From: Dendrocalamus latiflorus
Lineage: Eukaryota > Streptophyta > Magnoliopsida > Poales > Poaceae
DNA: 64,000 nt
NCBI GenBank assembly: GCA_017311315.1
Contig: CM029654.1
Location: 11,591,448 to 11,655,447 of the forward strand
Reading direction: 5' to 3'
Shown: in pieces, positions 50,237 to 62,004 of the stretch
Position numbering within the stretch: the stretch's first letter is position 1
Layout of the letters: each line of letters opens with the position of its first letter
Program-made: the position numbers and the translations under genes
Notes under the pieces: generated by a model
What the model was told of the DNA's origin: nothing
Databases searched by the model: none
The model's input: the letters and a program-made list of their open reading frames with translations, nothing else

Positions 50237-53200
50237 TGTCGGATCCCGGAGTAACGACTCCGAAACCCTCTGTGTAAATAGCACTAGTCCAGGAACAGCT
50301 AGTGCACACAGCCAAACAAAGATACATATCGAATGCAAATGACCAAATATATTAAGCAAATGGGTACGGCCTTATGGCCAAGTCTTACAATGATAAATCA
50401 AATAAAGGGGATAAATAACAGCGGAAGAAAATAATAAGATAACTGGCGAAGCCCAACTGCCTCCCCACAGACAGACGATTGCAAGACACGTCCTACTCAT
50501 CCTGGTCCTCACCGTAGTCGTAGACATCCTCCTCTGTTAAGATGCAGCAAGGTGAGTACAAACGTGTACTCCGCAAGTCACCCGGGAAAAATGCAACATA
50601 ATGATAAAGGCTTCAACGGAAGGCTTAGAGGGTTAATTTGCAAAAATAGCATTATGAAATACAATAAATAGATTGAAATTGCTGAATTTAATACAGTAAG
50701 TAAAAACAATATGCTTGAATAAAGTTCATACCGTTAGTGCAGGCTCCGACCATACACCAACCTAACCACGGGAATCCCTCCTGGACCAATTTCCCAAAAA
50801 CAAATCCATGTGAATTCCATCCATCCACACAATAACCATACGCTCATGGACTCCATCCATCCATAAGGTTTTTGAAAACATTTTTGTAAAACCAAGTCTA
50901 ATCTATGAAAAACTTTTGCTTAGCATGCCCGTGACCGTGGGCACGGCTATCCAGGATAGGTTATACACTCTGCAGAGGTTGTACAGCTTTACCCACAAGA
51001 TATGATGTCCTCATTATGTCGGCCAATACACGCTTCCTTAGGCGTGCGACTGAGTAATCATAACAAGGCCTTTACAATGCGAAGCCGTCAACTCGGTCAA
51101 GCCAACTCTAAGGTTTCACCCCAGTAAGGAATCCACCAGACCGGGACCCCCTCTTGAGCCTAGGTGAGACTTCTCATGGCTACAACCACGCTCACCCAAG
51201 TGGGACTTCGCATGGCACCAACCACGCCCACTTTCAACCTACGACTTGACTCGAGTTTGGACTCCGCAAATTATTTGGCCAGGGCTGTCCCATACCAGCC
51301 ATGTGGTAGTACGTTAAGGCTTTTGCAACAGTAGCTCAAAGACCAGTCCTTAATCTGACTCAGGCCCAACCACATACCCCCGTGCACGACAATCAACCAC
51401 TGCGGCTCCAACCAACAGGGCATGCCTGCACCCACCACTCTAACCAAATGCCTAAGTCTAAACCAGTTTTTATATTTTATTTTGAAATAGTTTTGTAAAC
51501 TTCCTTGACTCTCCAAAGTCAAGAATACTATCCAAAAGCTTGTCATTTTAAGTGAAAAGGTATCCCCAACCTAAGTTTCATCTATGCATGGCTAAGCATA
51601 TGCTATAAAGTTTTCTAGCCATTCTATTGAACTAACCAGAGTTTTTAATCTAGGGTTACAAGGTATTGAGAATTTCAAATTCAATGAGGAAATAACAAGT
51701 AGGCAATAACTAGATTTAAAACTGAATTGAAATACGTTGAATATAAATACGCATGCAATATAATTTTATTTGCAATTCTGGGATCAACATGATCAAGGAG
51801 GGTGACTTGCCTTGCTCTTCGAATTGGTGAGATCCGTCGTCGAGGAAATCTTCAGAATCGTCGTAATCTACACGTGAAAATAACCCTCCAAACTCAAAAT
51901 AAATTCAAATAAAATTCAAATAAACTCAAAAATTCAAATTGAGGCTAGGAATGGGTAGAGGGGAATTTTTGATGAATTTAGAAATTTGAATGGGTTAAAT
52001 CGGAGTTAGAACGAAGGAGAACGGGCTCCGGGAAGTTTAAATTCAGGGAAAATGAATAAAAGGAATTTTTGGAATTATTTTTGTATAGGAAATTGAGGAT
52101 TATGACGTCAGCACCAAAATTATTTTCGGCCGAATTAATTTTCTACGGAAAAACCTGAGTTTTTGCGTCAGCATGATGTCATCTCGGGATTGGGCCGGCT
52201 GACATGTGGGCCTCGGTCCATGGACCGGGTCCACGGAAGGAATAGTGGCCGACGTGGCGGGGAGGTGCGGGTGGCGCTGACGGGGCGGCCTGGTGCACGG
52301 GTGGCGCCGACGTGGACGCCACACAGGCCTGGGCTGGCTGATGTGGCTCGGCCACCGGCGGGGGCGCACGGGTCCCAAGGGTCGCCGGCGGTAGCGACCA
52401 CGGCTGGGGACGACGAGGGCGGAAACGGGGAGAGGGGCGCACGGGGAGCAGACCTATACCTCCGGCGAAGCTCGGCGGTGGACGGAGGTGGCCGACGACG
52501 AGGTGGAGGCGGCGAAGTGATCGGGTTCCGGCGGGCGGGGCTCTCCGGCGGTGCTCGGGCACGGGGCAAAAGCGGAGGAGGCTCGGCGTGAGGCGGCGGA
52601 GCTCGGGGCGGCCTCAGTGAAGCTCGAGCGGCTCTCCTTCGCCGGCGATTCCTCGCCGGAGGAGAAGGCGGCGCGGCGGAGCGAAGACGCTCGGCAGGGG
52701 AGCTCTCGGGCGCCGGAGAGTGCAAACGGGAGGTGGAGCGAGGTGGAGTGGGGAAGAGTGGTGCTCGGGGGTGGCTTTTATAGGGCCGAAGGGGTGGAGG
52801 CGCTGCGGAATCCTTCGCCGGAGAAAGCGGGGAGGTGGGCGGCGGTTGCAACGGGAGTGGACGAGTGCGCGTGGGAGACGGGGCGCGGGCTTGCGGCGCA
52901 CGAATATAGGGGTGGCGTGCGGAAGAGATAAGGGGGAGGAGGCCGGTTAGGGCGGAGCCGGCCAACGGCCATGGCGGCGGCGCCCGCGTGAGGGCCGCGT
53001 GAGGGGATGGGGGTCGGGGATGACAAGTGGGGCCGGGGCAGAGAGAGAGGGGCGGAAGCGGGTGAGATCGCGGGGCGGGGAGATCGGACGGTGGAGAATG
53101 AACGCGGGGCGTTAAGTGGAAGGGAGCGGCCACGATGCGATCGCTGGGATCGGGCGGCGGTGGGAGAAGGAGGAGTGGGCGGGCGAGATGGGCCGGCGTG

Positions 53201-53544
53201 GCCGCTATCGGGCCGCACGCGTGGCGCGCGGGGAAGGAGGAGAGGCGGGATGGAGGAGGCGACGTGGGCGGCATCTGGCCGTCCACGTGGCGGCCGAAGA
53301 GAGGGGTTGAATTTTCTTTTTTTTGATTTTCTGGAAATCCGAAAAAGGACTTTTAGGCTTAGAAAATAGCAGAAAAATCCTATAAGTCTAGAAAAAATGC
53401 AAGGAACCCAAATAAAAGCATTTAAACTTATTTTGATCACAATTTCTTCCAAACTTACTAATTTTTAAAACAAAGCAATAAACAAAAGAAGGAATTTAAA
53501 TTCCAGAAAAGAAATTAAAATAAAGGAAAATTTGGGATGTCACA
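50237..53544 (-). repeat. 5' LTR of the Gypsy element (transcription start side)
   Basis: It is 3308 bp and nearly identical to 41398-44757. On the minus strand it starts TGTGACATCCCAAATTT at 53544. It has the same GC-rich core with long overlapping frames (up to 372 codons), which I treat as non-genic. Confidence 0.95.
52775..52783 (-). promoter_or_regulatory. Probable TATA box of the Gypsy 5' LTR
   Basis: The minus strand reads GGCCCTATAAAAGCCACC at this position, a strong plant TATA box (CTATAAAAG) within GC-rich DNA. It is conserved in the other LTR. Transcription would start roughly 30 bases downstream (near 52745) and run towards lower coordinates. Confidence 0.65.
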
Positions 53545-55440
53545 GCACACCAAATGCTTTGTGCCCTAGATATGAAAGTTTGGGGATGAAGATTATATCC
53601 ATCAATGACAACATTGTCATAAGGGAGCTTACCTTAGATAAGCTCTACTTGAGGTTGAAGACATATCAGATTGACTTCGTCGTGTGTCTTCCTAAGATAG
53701 AGTCGATCACTTTTGTGATCGACCCCATGAAGAATGGCGCTTATTAATCTTTGGGTTTTAGCTCTTCTGAATTTTCCCTGTCCGCTTTTGCATGAGATGA
53801 GTTATGAGAAACTTATGTAGCTATCTAAGAAAGAATTAGCCCTCCTATCCACTAAATTCACAAAATCCTATTACAATGTGAGGAATAGGAAGAAAGGAGG
53901 TCCCTTATTCTACTATGAGTGTGGTGAGTCAAATCACATTTAGGAAAACTACCCCAACCTAAAGGACAAGAAGGAGAAGGAGTACCACAAGTCTTCTCGA
54001 GTCCGTGATAACAAGAAGAAGTCCAACTACTGGTAGTTCATCAACCGGGTCCTTTGCCACTCTCGAGACCGTCAACTTGAGTGATGTAGACTTGAAGACC
54101 AATGATGACAAGGATGATCAGAGAGGCAAGAAGGAGATCACCAACTTCACGACATGTGCTACATAGCCCTTGAGGACATTGCCGATGGCAACTCTGAGGA
54201 TGCATATAACGATGGCTCCATCTTTAGCGATTTGGATGAGGCTTGCCCCTCTACCGAGAATATGAATGTGTGATCATTTACTATGGTAGAGAACTTGAGA
54301 AGTCCAAGAAAATTGAGAATTAAGATTGTGTAATTGATAGCTTGCAGAAAGAACTTGTTGACCTTAGAGCTTTAGTTCCTAATGGTGAATATTGTGATTA
54401 TTACCTTGTTATGAAGTCTAAGTTGGATGAGATTAGGTCTACACATTATTCTATTGTGAGCTAACTCATTAATGCTAAGGATGGAAATAGCACACTTGAA
54501 GTTTAGCATTGATTTTGATTGCTTATACGTTGGTGCCTTAGATGCTAAAGCTACTTCATGTCATAATCATGCTTTGCTTGAGCTTAAGCTTGAAAGTGCC
54601 ACTAAGACATTACTTCAATTTAGTCCTAAATATTCATGTTCTCATTATGAGTTTAGAGAGAAAAAAATTGAAATAATTGACTAAAATAGTTCTTTATTCT
54701 AGAACCGAACGTGTGAAAATTTCCCTAAGCTCACAACTGAAATTAATGCTCTTAACAAGATATTGAGGTTAAATGTAAAAAAAATCCTTATCTGTGGTTG
54801 TATCTAAGAAAGTAATTGATTATATTTCTTGTGCATTTTGTGTTAAGATTGGAACTGATTTAGATGAGATGCACAAGGCTTTTAAAGTCAAGCTCAAGGA
54901 GCAGTTGAGTAGGATTAGAGATTCTTCTTGTGTGTCTTATGAGGCCTTGAAGCTAGAGGTAGTCACCCATAAGGGATATATGCTAGGGTAACCAAGAATA
55001 TTAAGTATGCCAAACTATCCAAAGAGAATGACTACCTCAAGAAAACCTTAGAGAGATTTTCTATGGTAAGAAGAATCTAGATATAACCTTAGGCCAATCC
55101 AAGATAAGTGTCAAACATATAGGACTAAGGTTTAACCATATTGAGCATTCCGAGCATTCCAAGAATCACATTTCTCAGATTGTTAGAGCTTGCATAGTGG
55201 CAAAATAGAGGTAAAACCACTTAAGTCAATCAAGACAATTTTTAAGTCAGCTGAATTTACCTAAAGCTCTTCTAGCATTGTTGATACTTCTAATTCATCA
55301 AGACCCCCTCAAAAGGTAAAATAACAATGTACCTTTTACAAGAACGATGGCCACATAGCTGAGTTCTATTTTAGAAAGGCCAAGTTTGAGTAGGAAGAGC
55401 GTGTGAGTGCCTTAAGGGCATTAGAGTGCTATTAGTCAAG
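53545..55440 (+). pseudogene. gag-like fragment, part 2, of the outer retrotransposon
   Basis: It continues the gag interrupted at 41397. Clear pieces are the end of the UBN2-like domain (VIRELTLDKLYLRLKTYQID at ~53617), a first zinc-knuckle remnant (YECGESNHI at ~53915), a coiled-coil-like stretch (~54270-55080) and a second knuckle remnant with lost cysteines (FYKNDGHIAEFYF at ~55335). Two knuckles separated by a coiled coil are typical of Maximus/SIRE-type copia gag proteins, from family knowledge. Many stops and shifts are present. No pol domain follows. Confidence 0.65.
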
Positions 55441-55597
55441 GGTTTTATTGATCATATACCCTCCCCTTAGATGGAAATTCAGGATTTACCCTCCTGGCCC
55501 ACGCGTCAGTGACTTATGATGACCCCACATGTCATTGAGGTGGGAGGGTAAATCCTGAATTTCCCAACTAAGGGGAGGGTATATGATCCAATCCCCC
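55441..55597. mobile_element. Mutator-type MITE, 157 bp
   Basis: A perfect 9-bp TSD TTAGTCAAG at 55432-55440 and 55598-55606. Long inverted repeats run from gatcatataccctcccctta on the left to its complement on the right and on through aaattcaggatttaccctcc. The element is almost entirely stem, so a transcript would fold into a hairpin of about 60 bp. Confidence 0.88.
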
Positions 55598-55606
55598 TTA
55601 GTCAAG

Positions 55607-58197
55607 AGTGCACCTAAAGCTAAACCTAGAGCTTCCATGGTTCCTAATATCAAGTCCAAACCTAGGTTTGTAGATAATTTTTATGACTCTTTTGCTAGTG
55701 CTCAGCAGCGCACAAACTTAGGTTATGTGGGTAAGAGTAGACCACGAGTGACTGCTAGATAGGGGGACTGTAGGTCTTTTGCTAATGGACCTAGGAGAGT
55801 GCCCAAGAGAAGTCTATGTAGTGCTCATGTAGTGAGGAGATAGACTTTTCAGGTAGTGAGGAGATCATGAATATCATGGATGCTATTTTGGGGTCTTCTT
55901 CACTTGGACCTCTGGTGATGTCTATCATCTTTGAGCCTGCACTGAGCCAAGTGATATTAACTTTGGATTTACAAGTTGTATCAAGTGATCACAGGGACGA
56001 GTGGTATCATTTCTTGAGCTCTTTTCAGATTATCAATTTCCTATTGTTATTATTGCATATCATCCAGGTTGTAAGTGAGGATCTAAGTTTGGGCAGATGT
56101 TCTCTCTCTCTTAGGTCGCTAGAGTCTTTTATCTTGTCCAGGTTGAGCTAGTTTCTTCGGTCACTAGTATCTAGTAATAGAGGTACCTAGTGATGTTGAT
56201 TCACTCCTTAGCTTGTGTTTCTCTTGACCTAGATACCTTTGTGGGATAGAGAGTTGTATCTTGGACTAGTTATCTTGTGCTTGTTGTTTAAGCCTTAGTG
56301 ACCCTAGTTTCTCTTCCAATTGGTTGTAGTCTCTCATTTTAGATTCTATTTCTCCAATTGATTTATTTCTTTCGTGCAAATGGTATCGATTCCATAATTG
56401 ATATCTTTCTGGCTTGCTTTGGTTCTCTTCCTTTATAACCCATGTTGAGAAAGGTAGAGTAATGCTCTTGTGTTGAATTTGAGATTTATCTTTTTGCACT
56501 CTTTTGACCTTATATTTCTCTCGTTTTACTTCTTGAGGGGATTTTGTGGTTGTTTGCCTTTCTTGCTTGGTTTGAGAGGAGTTGATTATTTGTTGTATTC
56601 ATGATAAGATATTGCATATCTAATTTCTTGCACTAGATCTAGCTAAATATCCATGGAGTTTTGACTATTATTCATGTATGATATACTTTTGTGAAATTGC
56701 TCATTGCCATGATTTATGCTATGTTAACTAGATTTATCATGACTTTTCATATATAGATTAACTTTTACCATGCTAGCAAATTAAAATTACAAGTGGAATT
56801 GCAAAATTTGAACTAAAGCATGTCAATGGTTGATCTCATGATTAGTTTTGTTTTATTGATCCTTTTTTGATTCATGCCATGGCAAATATGCTCGGTTGAA
56901 TCTTAAATCTAAATTGAGTTTTAGATTGAATTATGCTAGTTTTACTTCTTCTAGTCTTTTGCGGCTACAGTCGGGTATTGCTTAAGGACTCAGGAGTAGC
57001 TCATTATTCTTGAACGAGAATTTGAAATGAAAAATGATCTCTTTTATGTGTGAAAAACTGATTTCAACAATTCTTTCTCATGAGACGGTTTGCCATTGCA
57101 CTAAGCTTAAACTCAGTGGGAGTTTTTAGATGACCATGACCATTCTTTTAAGCTTATCGCTTGGGATGATCGACATAAGGCTTGAGATATAGCACATGGC
57201 AAATTAATGTGAAGAAAAGAAAATTTGTGAAATGGTTGGAGAGGAGATTGTTGTGGATGGTTTCTAGTCTAGGACTTGCTTTGCTAAGATAAGACTAAAA
57301 TGTGTTTTCATTAGTGCTAAATGTGCTCTTTCTGCTCAATTCCAAAGTGATTGAACAAAATGATGCAATATTGAACTTGTAGCACTCTAAATGATTCAAT
57401 TATAATTTCTTAGTTCCATTAAGTATATTGATATTGCTTGGCTCATATTTGAATACCTTTGGCTAAATTAGAATTTTGATCATTTTGACATGTACTCAAA
57501 TTGACTTAATTCATCATCTTGTGCTAGTTTGGCCATGCTTTGCTATATTTGAATTGTCATGATCTAGATAGCTTCTAATTATCTTATGTCTTGTGGTAAT
57601 TCATATTTGAATCAATGCGGATAATCTTCATAGTTCCTTGCTAAGATTAAATGACTAAAATGATATCTTTTTCATTAGCATCATGCTCTCTCTTATGATA
57701 TTATTCGATCCCTCTATTTTGTTAAAACGAGGAGAATTTGTCTCTTGCATCTTTTGTATAAGCTTACTAGAGAGACATTTGAACTTAATGAATTCATTAT
57801 CAAAAGGGAAAAATATGCCCAAAAATGCTCATTTCAAGTGAATGTGCATGTAGGGGGAGAAATTTGCATGAAAGGAGGAGTTAAAAGTGGTTTTTGAAAA
57901 AATTGAGTTTTCTTGATCTTTTTTTATCTCATCTCACTACGACCAAGGTTAAATAAAACAAGTATTCTTTCATATAGATCTAAAGTGAGATTTTCCACTT
58001 CTTGGTGAAATTGAAGTTTTTGTTGAAAACATGCTCTATCTAGTTGCTTCACTTTATTTCTTGCTCACTTGGTCATTTTCACTCTTGTTTGCATCTTATG
58101 GACTAAGTAGAGCTCTTTCATAAATTATTCTTACTTTCCAAGTATCAACTCAATTGTGCTTCATTTGAATTTTTGAGGTATTGCCAATTTGTTCATC
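55607..58197 (+). other. Non-coding internal region of the outer retrotransposon
   Basis: 2.6 kb of AT-rich DNA where pol would lie in an autonomous element. The open frame at 55867-56151 lacks recognisable motifs. I find no protease, integrase or reverse transcriptase signature in any frame. Confidence 0.6.
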
Positions 58198-58208
58198 AAG
58201 GGGGAGAT
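58198..58208 (+). other. Polypurine tract of the outer retrotransposon
   Basis: AAGGGGGAGAT immediately precedes the right LTR (TGAAGAACC). This is the common plant copia tract (aagggggagattg). Confidence 0.8.
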
Positions 58209-60259
58209 TGAAGAACCATATTGATAATATCATTGGTTCATATGTATTGAACAATCGATGATCATGTCTAGTTGAGATTTGCATTTGTGAAAGTTTGCTT
58301 TTTTACCTCTCTGGCATCTTTGCCAGGGGTGGTCTGACCAGCCTAGGGCTAGTGGTCAGACCGGCTAGGTGGTGGTCAAATTGGCATGGAAGCCACAGTC
58401 CTATCGGCCAGTGGCGGTCAGACCGACCGAGAGTCGGTGGTCTGACTGATAGTTAGCTGCCGGTGTGACTGGCCAAGGTGGCGATCATACCAGGATTGCG
58501 GTGTGACTGAAAAATAGTCGGTGGTAGCTATTTTCTAAAGAGGATATTTTTTGGGCCAAGCTAGAGCGGTATGATTGGCCAGTGTGGCAGTCCGACCAGG
58601 GTAAGCAAAGCAGTCTGACTAGGTACTCCATGGTGGTCAGACCAACTAAGGTCTGTTGGTTCTAGATCTTTTCGAAAATTAGGAGAATTGGTCGTGGATT
58701 GAGTTGTGGAGTCTAAGTCATTGCATTCATGATACATGAATTAGGTTGGACTAACGTGGTTTAAGTTATGAAGAGTTTGTACCTATAAATAGTTTCTTGG
58801 TCTTTGATGGATAGGTTGCTTGGAGGCAGCCATGGTAGACGACATGGACCGAAACTAGGCTTAGGGATGAGCTGAGGTGTGATCAAGAAAGTCGAACGGG
58901 ATGGTTGGGCTCAACCGAAGCACAAGAAAAGACAATGGATATCCAAGGGAAGGTTCGAGTAATGGATCATCGAATTGTGCGATCAGTGCAAGCGAGATGT
59001 GGTCAGGGGTAACTGATATGGGGAGACTTACCGATGTGTGAGCCATTGGTGGACCTACATGTTGCAAGAATGAGGATTGCTTGTAAAGGAAGAGATTATC
59101 ATCAGGGAAGAGGTGAGGCTTGCTTCTTACTGGAAACCAAAATACACCATGGCTATTGGAGGGTGTTTAGAGAGCAGTTTTAGTCAAAAAAAAATCACTA
59201 AGGAAGCTAAGTAGATGGAAGTTTACTTCTTAGCGGGTTAGATTTACGTGCCTTGAAAAGTGTGCATAAGTCATATGTGAGTGTAAAACCTGGTGTGTGT
59301 GGGGTTAACAGGTTTCTCTGATTGCGCTAATGGATAGTATCCATTAGGTTTAGATGTGGATTGGTTGCCTCATATATTTGTTGTGGGTGTGGTTGCTAGC
59401 TAGGGTATGAAGGTGAGAGAGGAAACCAACCAGCACACCTTCTAGAGTTTTAGGTGAATACCCTTAGGGGAGAGAGAGAGCTCTGTCATACTTGGTGGAG
59501 AGACTATAGAATATTCATATATAAGTTGCAATAGATCAATCTTATTCATCATCCATGGTGTGTTATTGATTTTATTGGTTTTGCACTTGTTTTAGTTGGA
59601 GTTTTTGCTCTTCTACCCTCCCTTTTGATTTTGCTGGTTCTAAGGATATGTAACTGATAGAGATACCTCATGAGGATCATATGACATCCATCTAGGGACT
59701 AGCTATAACAAGATCTTGAAGTTTGTCTGGTTTAGCTTTATTTGGAGCACTTCTTGTGAAATCATGATTCGAGGATTTTGGCCCTGAATCTTTAAGTGTT
59801 CTTGAGTTTTTGCCCGATTTTAGTGTAACCTTGCTTGTTTCAAGAAAAGGATAGAACTTTGGCCAAGATCCATGCGACCCTGGATGGACTAGGTTCCTGA
59901 TATCCTTGACAAGGTGTGTTCAAAATTTTAAGTCATTTGGACTTGTATTTTGGAGATTGCACATTTTTGTGTTTTGGCTCAGGCTATTTTCTATTCTCGA
60001 ACAGGAGGGAGCGGTCTGACTGGTTCTTGTGAGTGGTTAGACCGCAAGCCGATCCAACCGCTGAGTCCATAGCGATCTGATCGGTTGCCTAGAGTTGAAC
60101 TCTATTTTACTTCTGCATTTATGTGAGTTCTTTCTTGGTGAGATAATAAGATCTTTCTAGCTTCTATAGCTAGTGGAGTGAAAGTTTTTAGAATATGATC
60201 TGGGGAGGTCAAATTGGAAGAAATCGTTCACCCCACTGATTGTCATATCGGATCCTACA
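58209..60259 (+). repeat. Right LTR of the outer retrotransposon
   Basis: It runs from TGAAGAACCATATTGATAAT to TCGGATCCTACA and is followed by the TSD AGCGC. It is 2051 bp. It is rich in ggtcagaccg/ctgaccgg words, as is the left LTR. It is substantially diverged from the left LTR, indicating an old insertion. Confidence 0.88.
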
Positions 60260-60285
60260 AGCGCCATCATGACTATGGCAGTGGG

Positions 60286-60781
60286 CATGGCTATAAAAAA
60301 ACTCGAGGCTTGTGAGCTGCTCAAGCTCGGCTCGAGCTCCAAATGAGTCAAGCTTGATCTTGTGCTCGCGAGCTTCAAGAGCCGAGCTCGAATAGCTCAT
60401 CAAGGCCCAGTAAATTTCCCAGCTTGCCTGCACCCTTGAGTCTTTTCCCTTTTACATTGTTACTATTAAGACATGCATGCTATTATGTTGTGAGTTGTGA
60501 TAATTTTTCTTTTCTCACTTGTTGAATATTGCTGAATGTTAGCAGTTACCGAGCTTACAGGTTGAGCTCGAGCTCAAGATTTTCTTTATTATTGAAAATT
60601 GGTGCATGTTGAATTGTTGCCAGTTATCGAGCTTACCCGAGTTGAGCTCGAGTAGGGCTGAGCTCAAGCCCAGGTCTAGTCTCGCACCTCAACTCAGGCT
60701 CACTTGAGATCGGCTCGAGCTTCTACTAAGCTTGAGCTTGGGAGGTCAGGCTTGTTCAAACTTGGCTCGTTTACAGCCCTA
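60286..60781. mobile_element. hAT-like element rich in AGCTCG, copy 2
   Basis: The 8-bp TSD GCAGTGGG at 60278-60285 and 60782-60789 is perfect. Ends are CATGGCTATAAA and TTTACAGCCCTA. It has the same AGCTCG-rich interior as 38306-38739. It is inserted in the MULE only 21 bases to the right of the outer retrotransposon TSD. Confidence 0.85.
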
Positions 60782-61171
60782 GCAGTGGGTGAGCATGGCT
60801 ACGATGACGGCAATGACTTGCTCGGCTAAGTCCAGGAAAGTGGCCATGGCAGTGGTGAGGATAGAGTTGAGAGAGACAGAAAAGAAGAAATGGGGAAGAA
60901 GACATTAGAAGCTGGGTCTCGCTGTATTTTTCAACTTCATTTGTTGATTCATAAATAGAGGAAGGGAAATGGTATCCAATGCCATCTATGGTAGTCATGT
61001 TAGTTGAAAACTAATAATGTGGCTGCCAATGTGGCGAAAACCACGATGAAACCATCTTAGGAGTGAAAATGAACGGTTTTGACTGTTGAGAGGGTCGAAG
61101 TACCCGATTTTATAGTTGAGGTTTCAAAACTAGATTCAGGTAATAGTTGAGGGATCAAATGGACTTTTTCT

Positions 61172-61496
61172 TATTAGTTTCTGTGGATGAGATTAGAATT
61201 TGTTTAAAATATATGAATTTTGTTGAAAAATGGATAACTCATCTATTTTCTTCGCAGAGTTCTTTAATCTGAGATCATTATTATTCCGTTAAACACTAGA
61301 ATATCCTACGTGATGTGTTGTACAATAGCAATAATACGATCAATATAAACTAGTACATAACTAACTTATAAAACATTGTTATGGCATTCCTAATAGTTTG
61401 TTACTAGAGAAGAGAGAATGTTGAGATGAGATTTTAGATACAAGCACTCTAATAGTTTATTATTAGAGCTTGTTTGTAAAGAACTACACAATAAAT
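61172..61496. other. Spacer right of the MULE, no gene seen
   Basis: It begins with the 9-bp TSD TATTAGTTT (61172-61180). The rest is AT-rich without recognised features. Confidence 0.45.
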
Positions 61497-61799
61497 AGCC
61501 CCACTCTAAATAGTTTCAGCTTATGAGTTTTTTGGCTTCTGTTTTTTTAAGTTAGATGCCACTTGGAACGTATTGGCTTCTAATTTTATCATTTTTTTGG
61601 ATTTTTTAGTCTTTTTGTTTTTTACTCTTTTCTCCATTTTCCCTTTGCATTGTTTATGGAGATATAATGATATTTTCATTTTTTTTCTCATTTTTCTTCG
61701 TTTCCTTTAATTGAATGACAAAAACCTAATAACCGCTATAATGCAATTTCAGCCAATAGCTAGAAGCTAAAACCAACAACAAGTTGGAGCGGCCCCTAA
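61497..61799. mobile_element. hAT-like MITE, copy 3, reverse orientation
   Basis: The reverse complement resembles 36904-37185: tagaagctaaaacc, ggctgaaattgcat, cataaacaatgcaaa, aaaaaatccaaaaaa and ending with agctgaaact. Approximate ends tagccccactct and ggagcggccccta. No TSD was confirmed. Confidence 0.55.
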
Positions 61800-62004
61800 T
61801 CTCTACTCCTTAAAAGTGTGAGTTAGTTGTCGTCAGTCCATTCTCCGTCAACACTCTGCAGCCATTCATTCTTCCTTGACTCTTCGCACCAGTCCAATCA
61901 AATGTGCATGGCTCCTCCCAAACCGTCACTTTTCGAACCGCTCCCCACTGTGCCCACTACTTTCCTTCTCCAATCTCTCTCCAAGTTTCCATGCCTCCAC
62001 TGAG

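Larger units (their letters stand above)
41398..53544 (-). mobile_element. Chromodomain Ty3-gypsy retrotransposon (Tekay/Del type), apparently intact
   Basis: LTRs at 41398-44757 and 50237-53544 are in the same orientation and flanked by the perfect 5-bp TSD GCACA (41393-41397 and 53545-53549). On the minus strand the order is LTR, PBS, extra ORF, gag-pol, polypurine tract, LTR. In the first kilobase of the two LTRs I count about six substitutions, so this is the youngest large insertion here. Main LTR differences are deletions of ~30 bp (near 52870) and ~21 bp (near 53375) in the right LTR. Layout, long LTRs and the additional ORF resemble the rice RIRE3/RIRE8 kind of element, though I cannot confirm the family name. 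Confidence 0.95.
38281..60259 (+). mobile_element. Outer gag-only LTR retrotransposon (copia/Maximus-like remnants)
   Basis: LTRs at 38281-40875 and 58209-60259 are flanked by the perfect 5-bp TSD AGCGC (38276-38280 and 60260-60264). A decayed iMet-type PBS follows the left LTR, and the polypurine tract AAGGGGGAGAT precedes the right LTR. Removing nested insertions leaves about 5 kb of internal DNA with gag-like fragments and no recognisable protease, integrase or reverse transcriptase, so it depended on a partner element. Stop codons are frequent and the LTR ends have mutated (TA instead of TG at 38281, TA instead of CA at 40875), so it is old. Confidence 0.85.
37211..61171. mobile_element. 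Non-autonomous Mutator-like element, expanded by nested insertions
   Basis: A perfect 9-bp TSD TATTAGTTT flanks it at 37202-37210 and 61172-61180. The termini are inverted: left GGGGAAAAATCATTTACC then tctcaacc and ctcaactataaaac, right complement AGAAAAAGTCCATTTGATCC then ctcaacta and ctcaactataaaat. A 9-bp TSD and long imperfect inverted termini define MULEs. Nested insertions account for about 23 kb of the 24 kb; the element itself is only about 1.2 kb. No transposase is seen. The remaining inner DNA (37330-38270 and 60790-61060) includes GC-richer stretches that could be captured host sequence, but I recognise none. Confidence 0.8.

Noticed and set aside
52168..53286. 372-codon Pro/Arg/Ser-rich frame on the minus strand
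   Set aside because: It lies in the GC-rich LTR core, is broken into different frames in the other LTR by indels, and has no domain.
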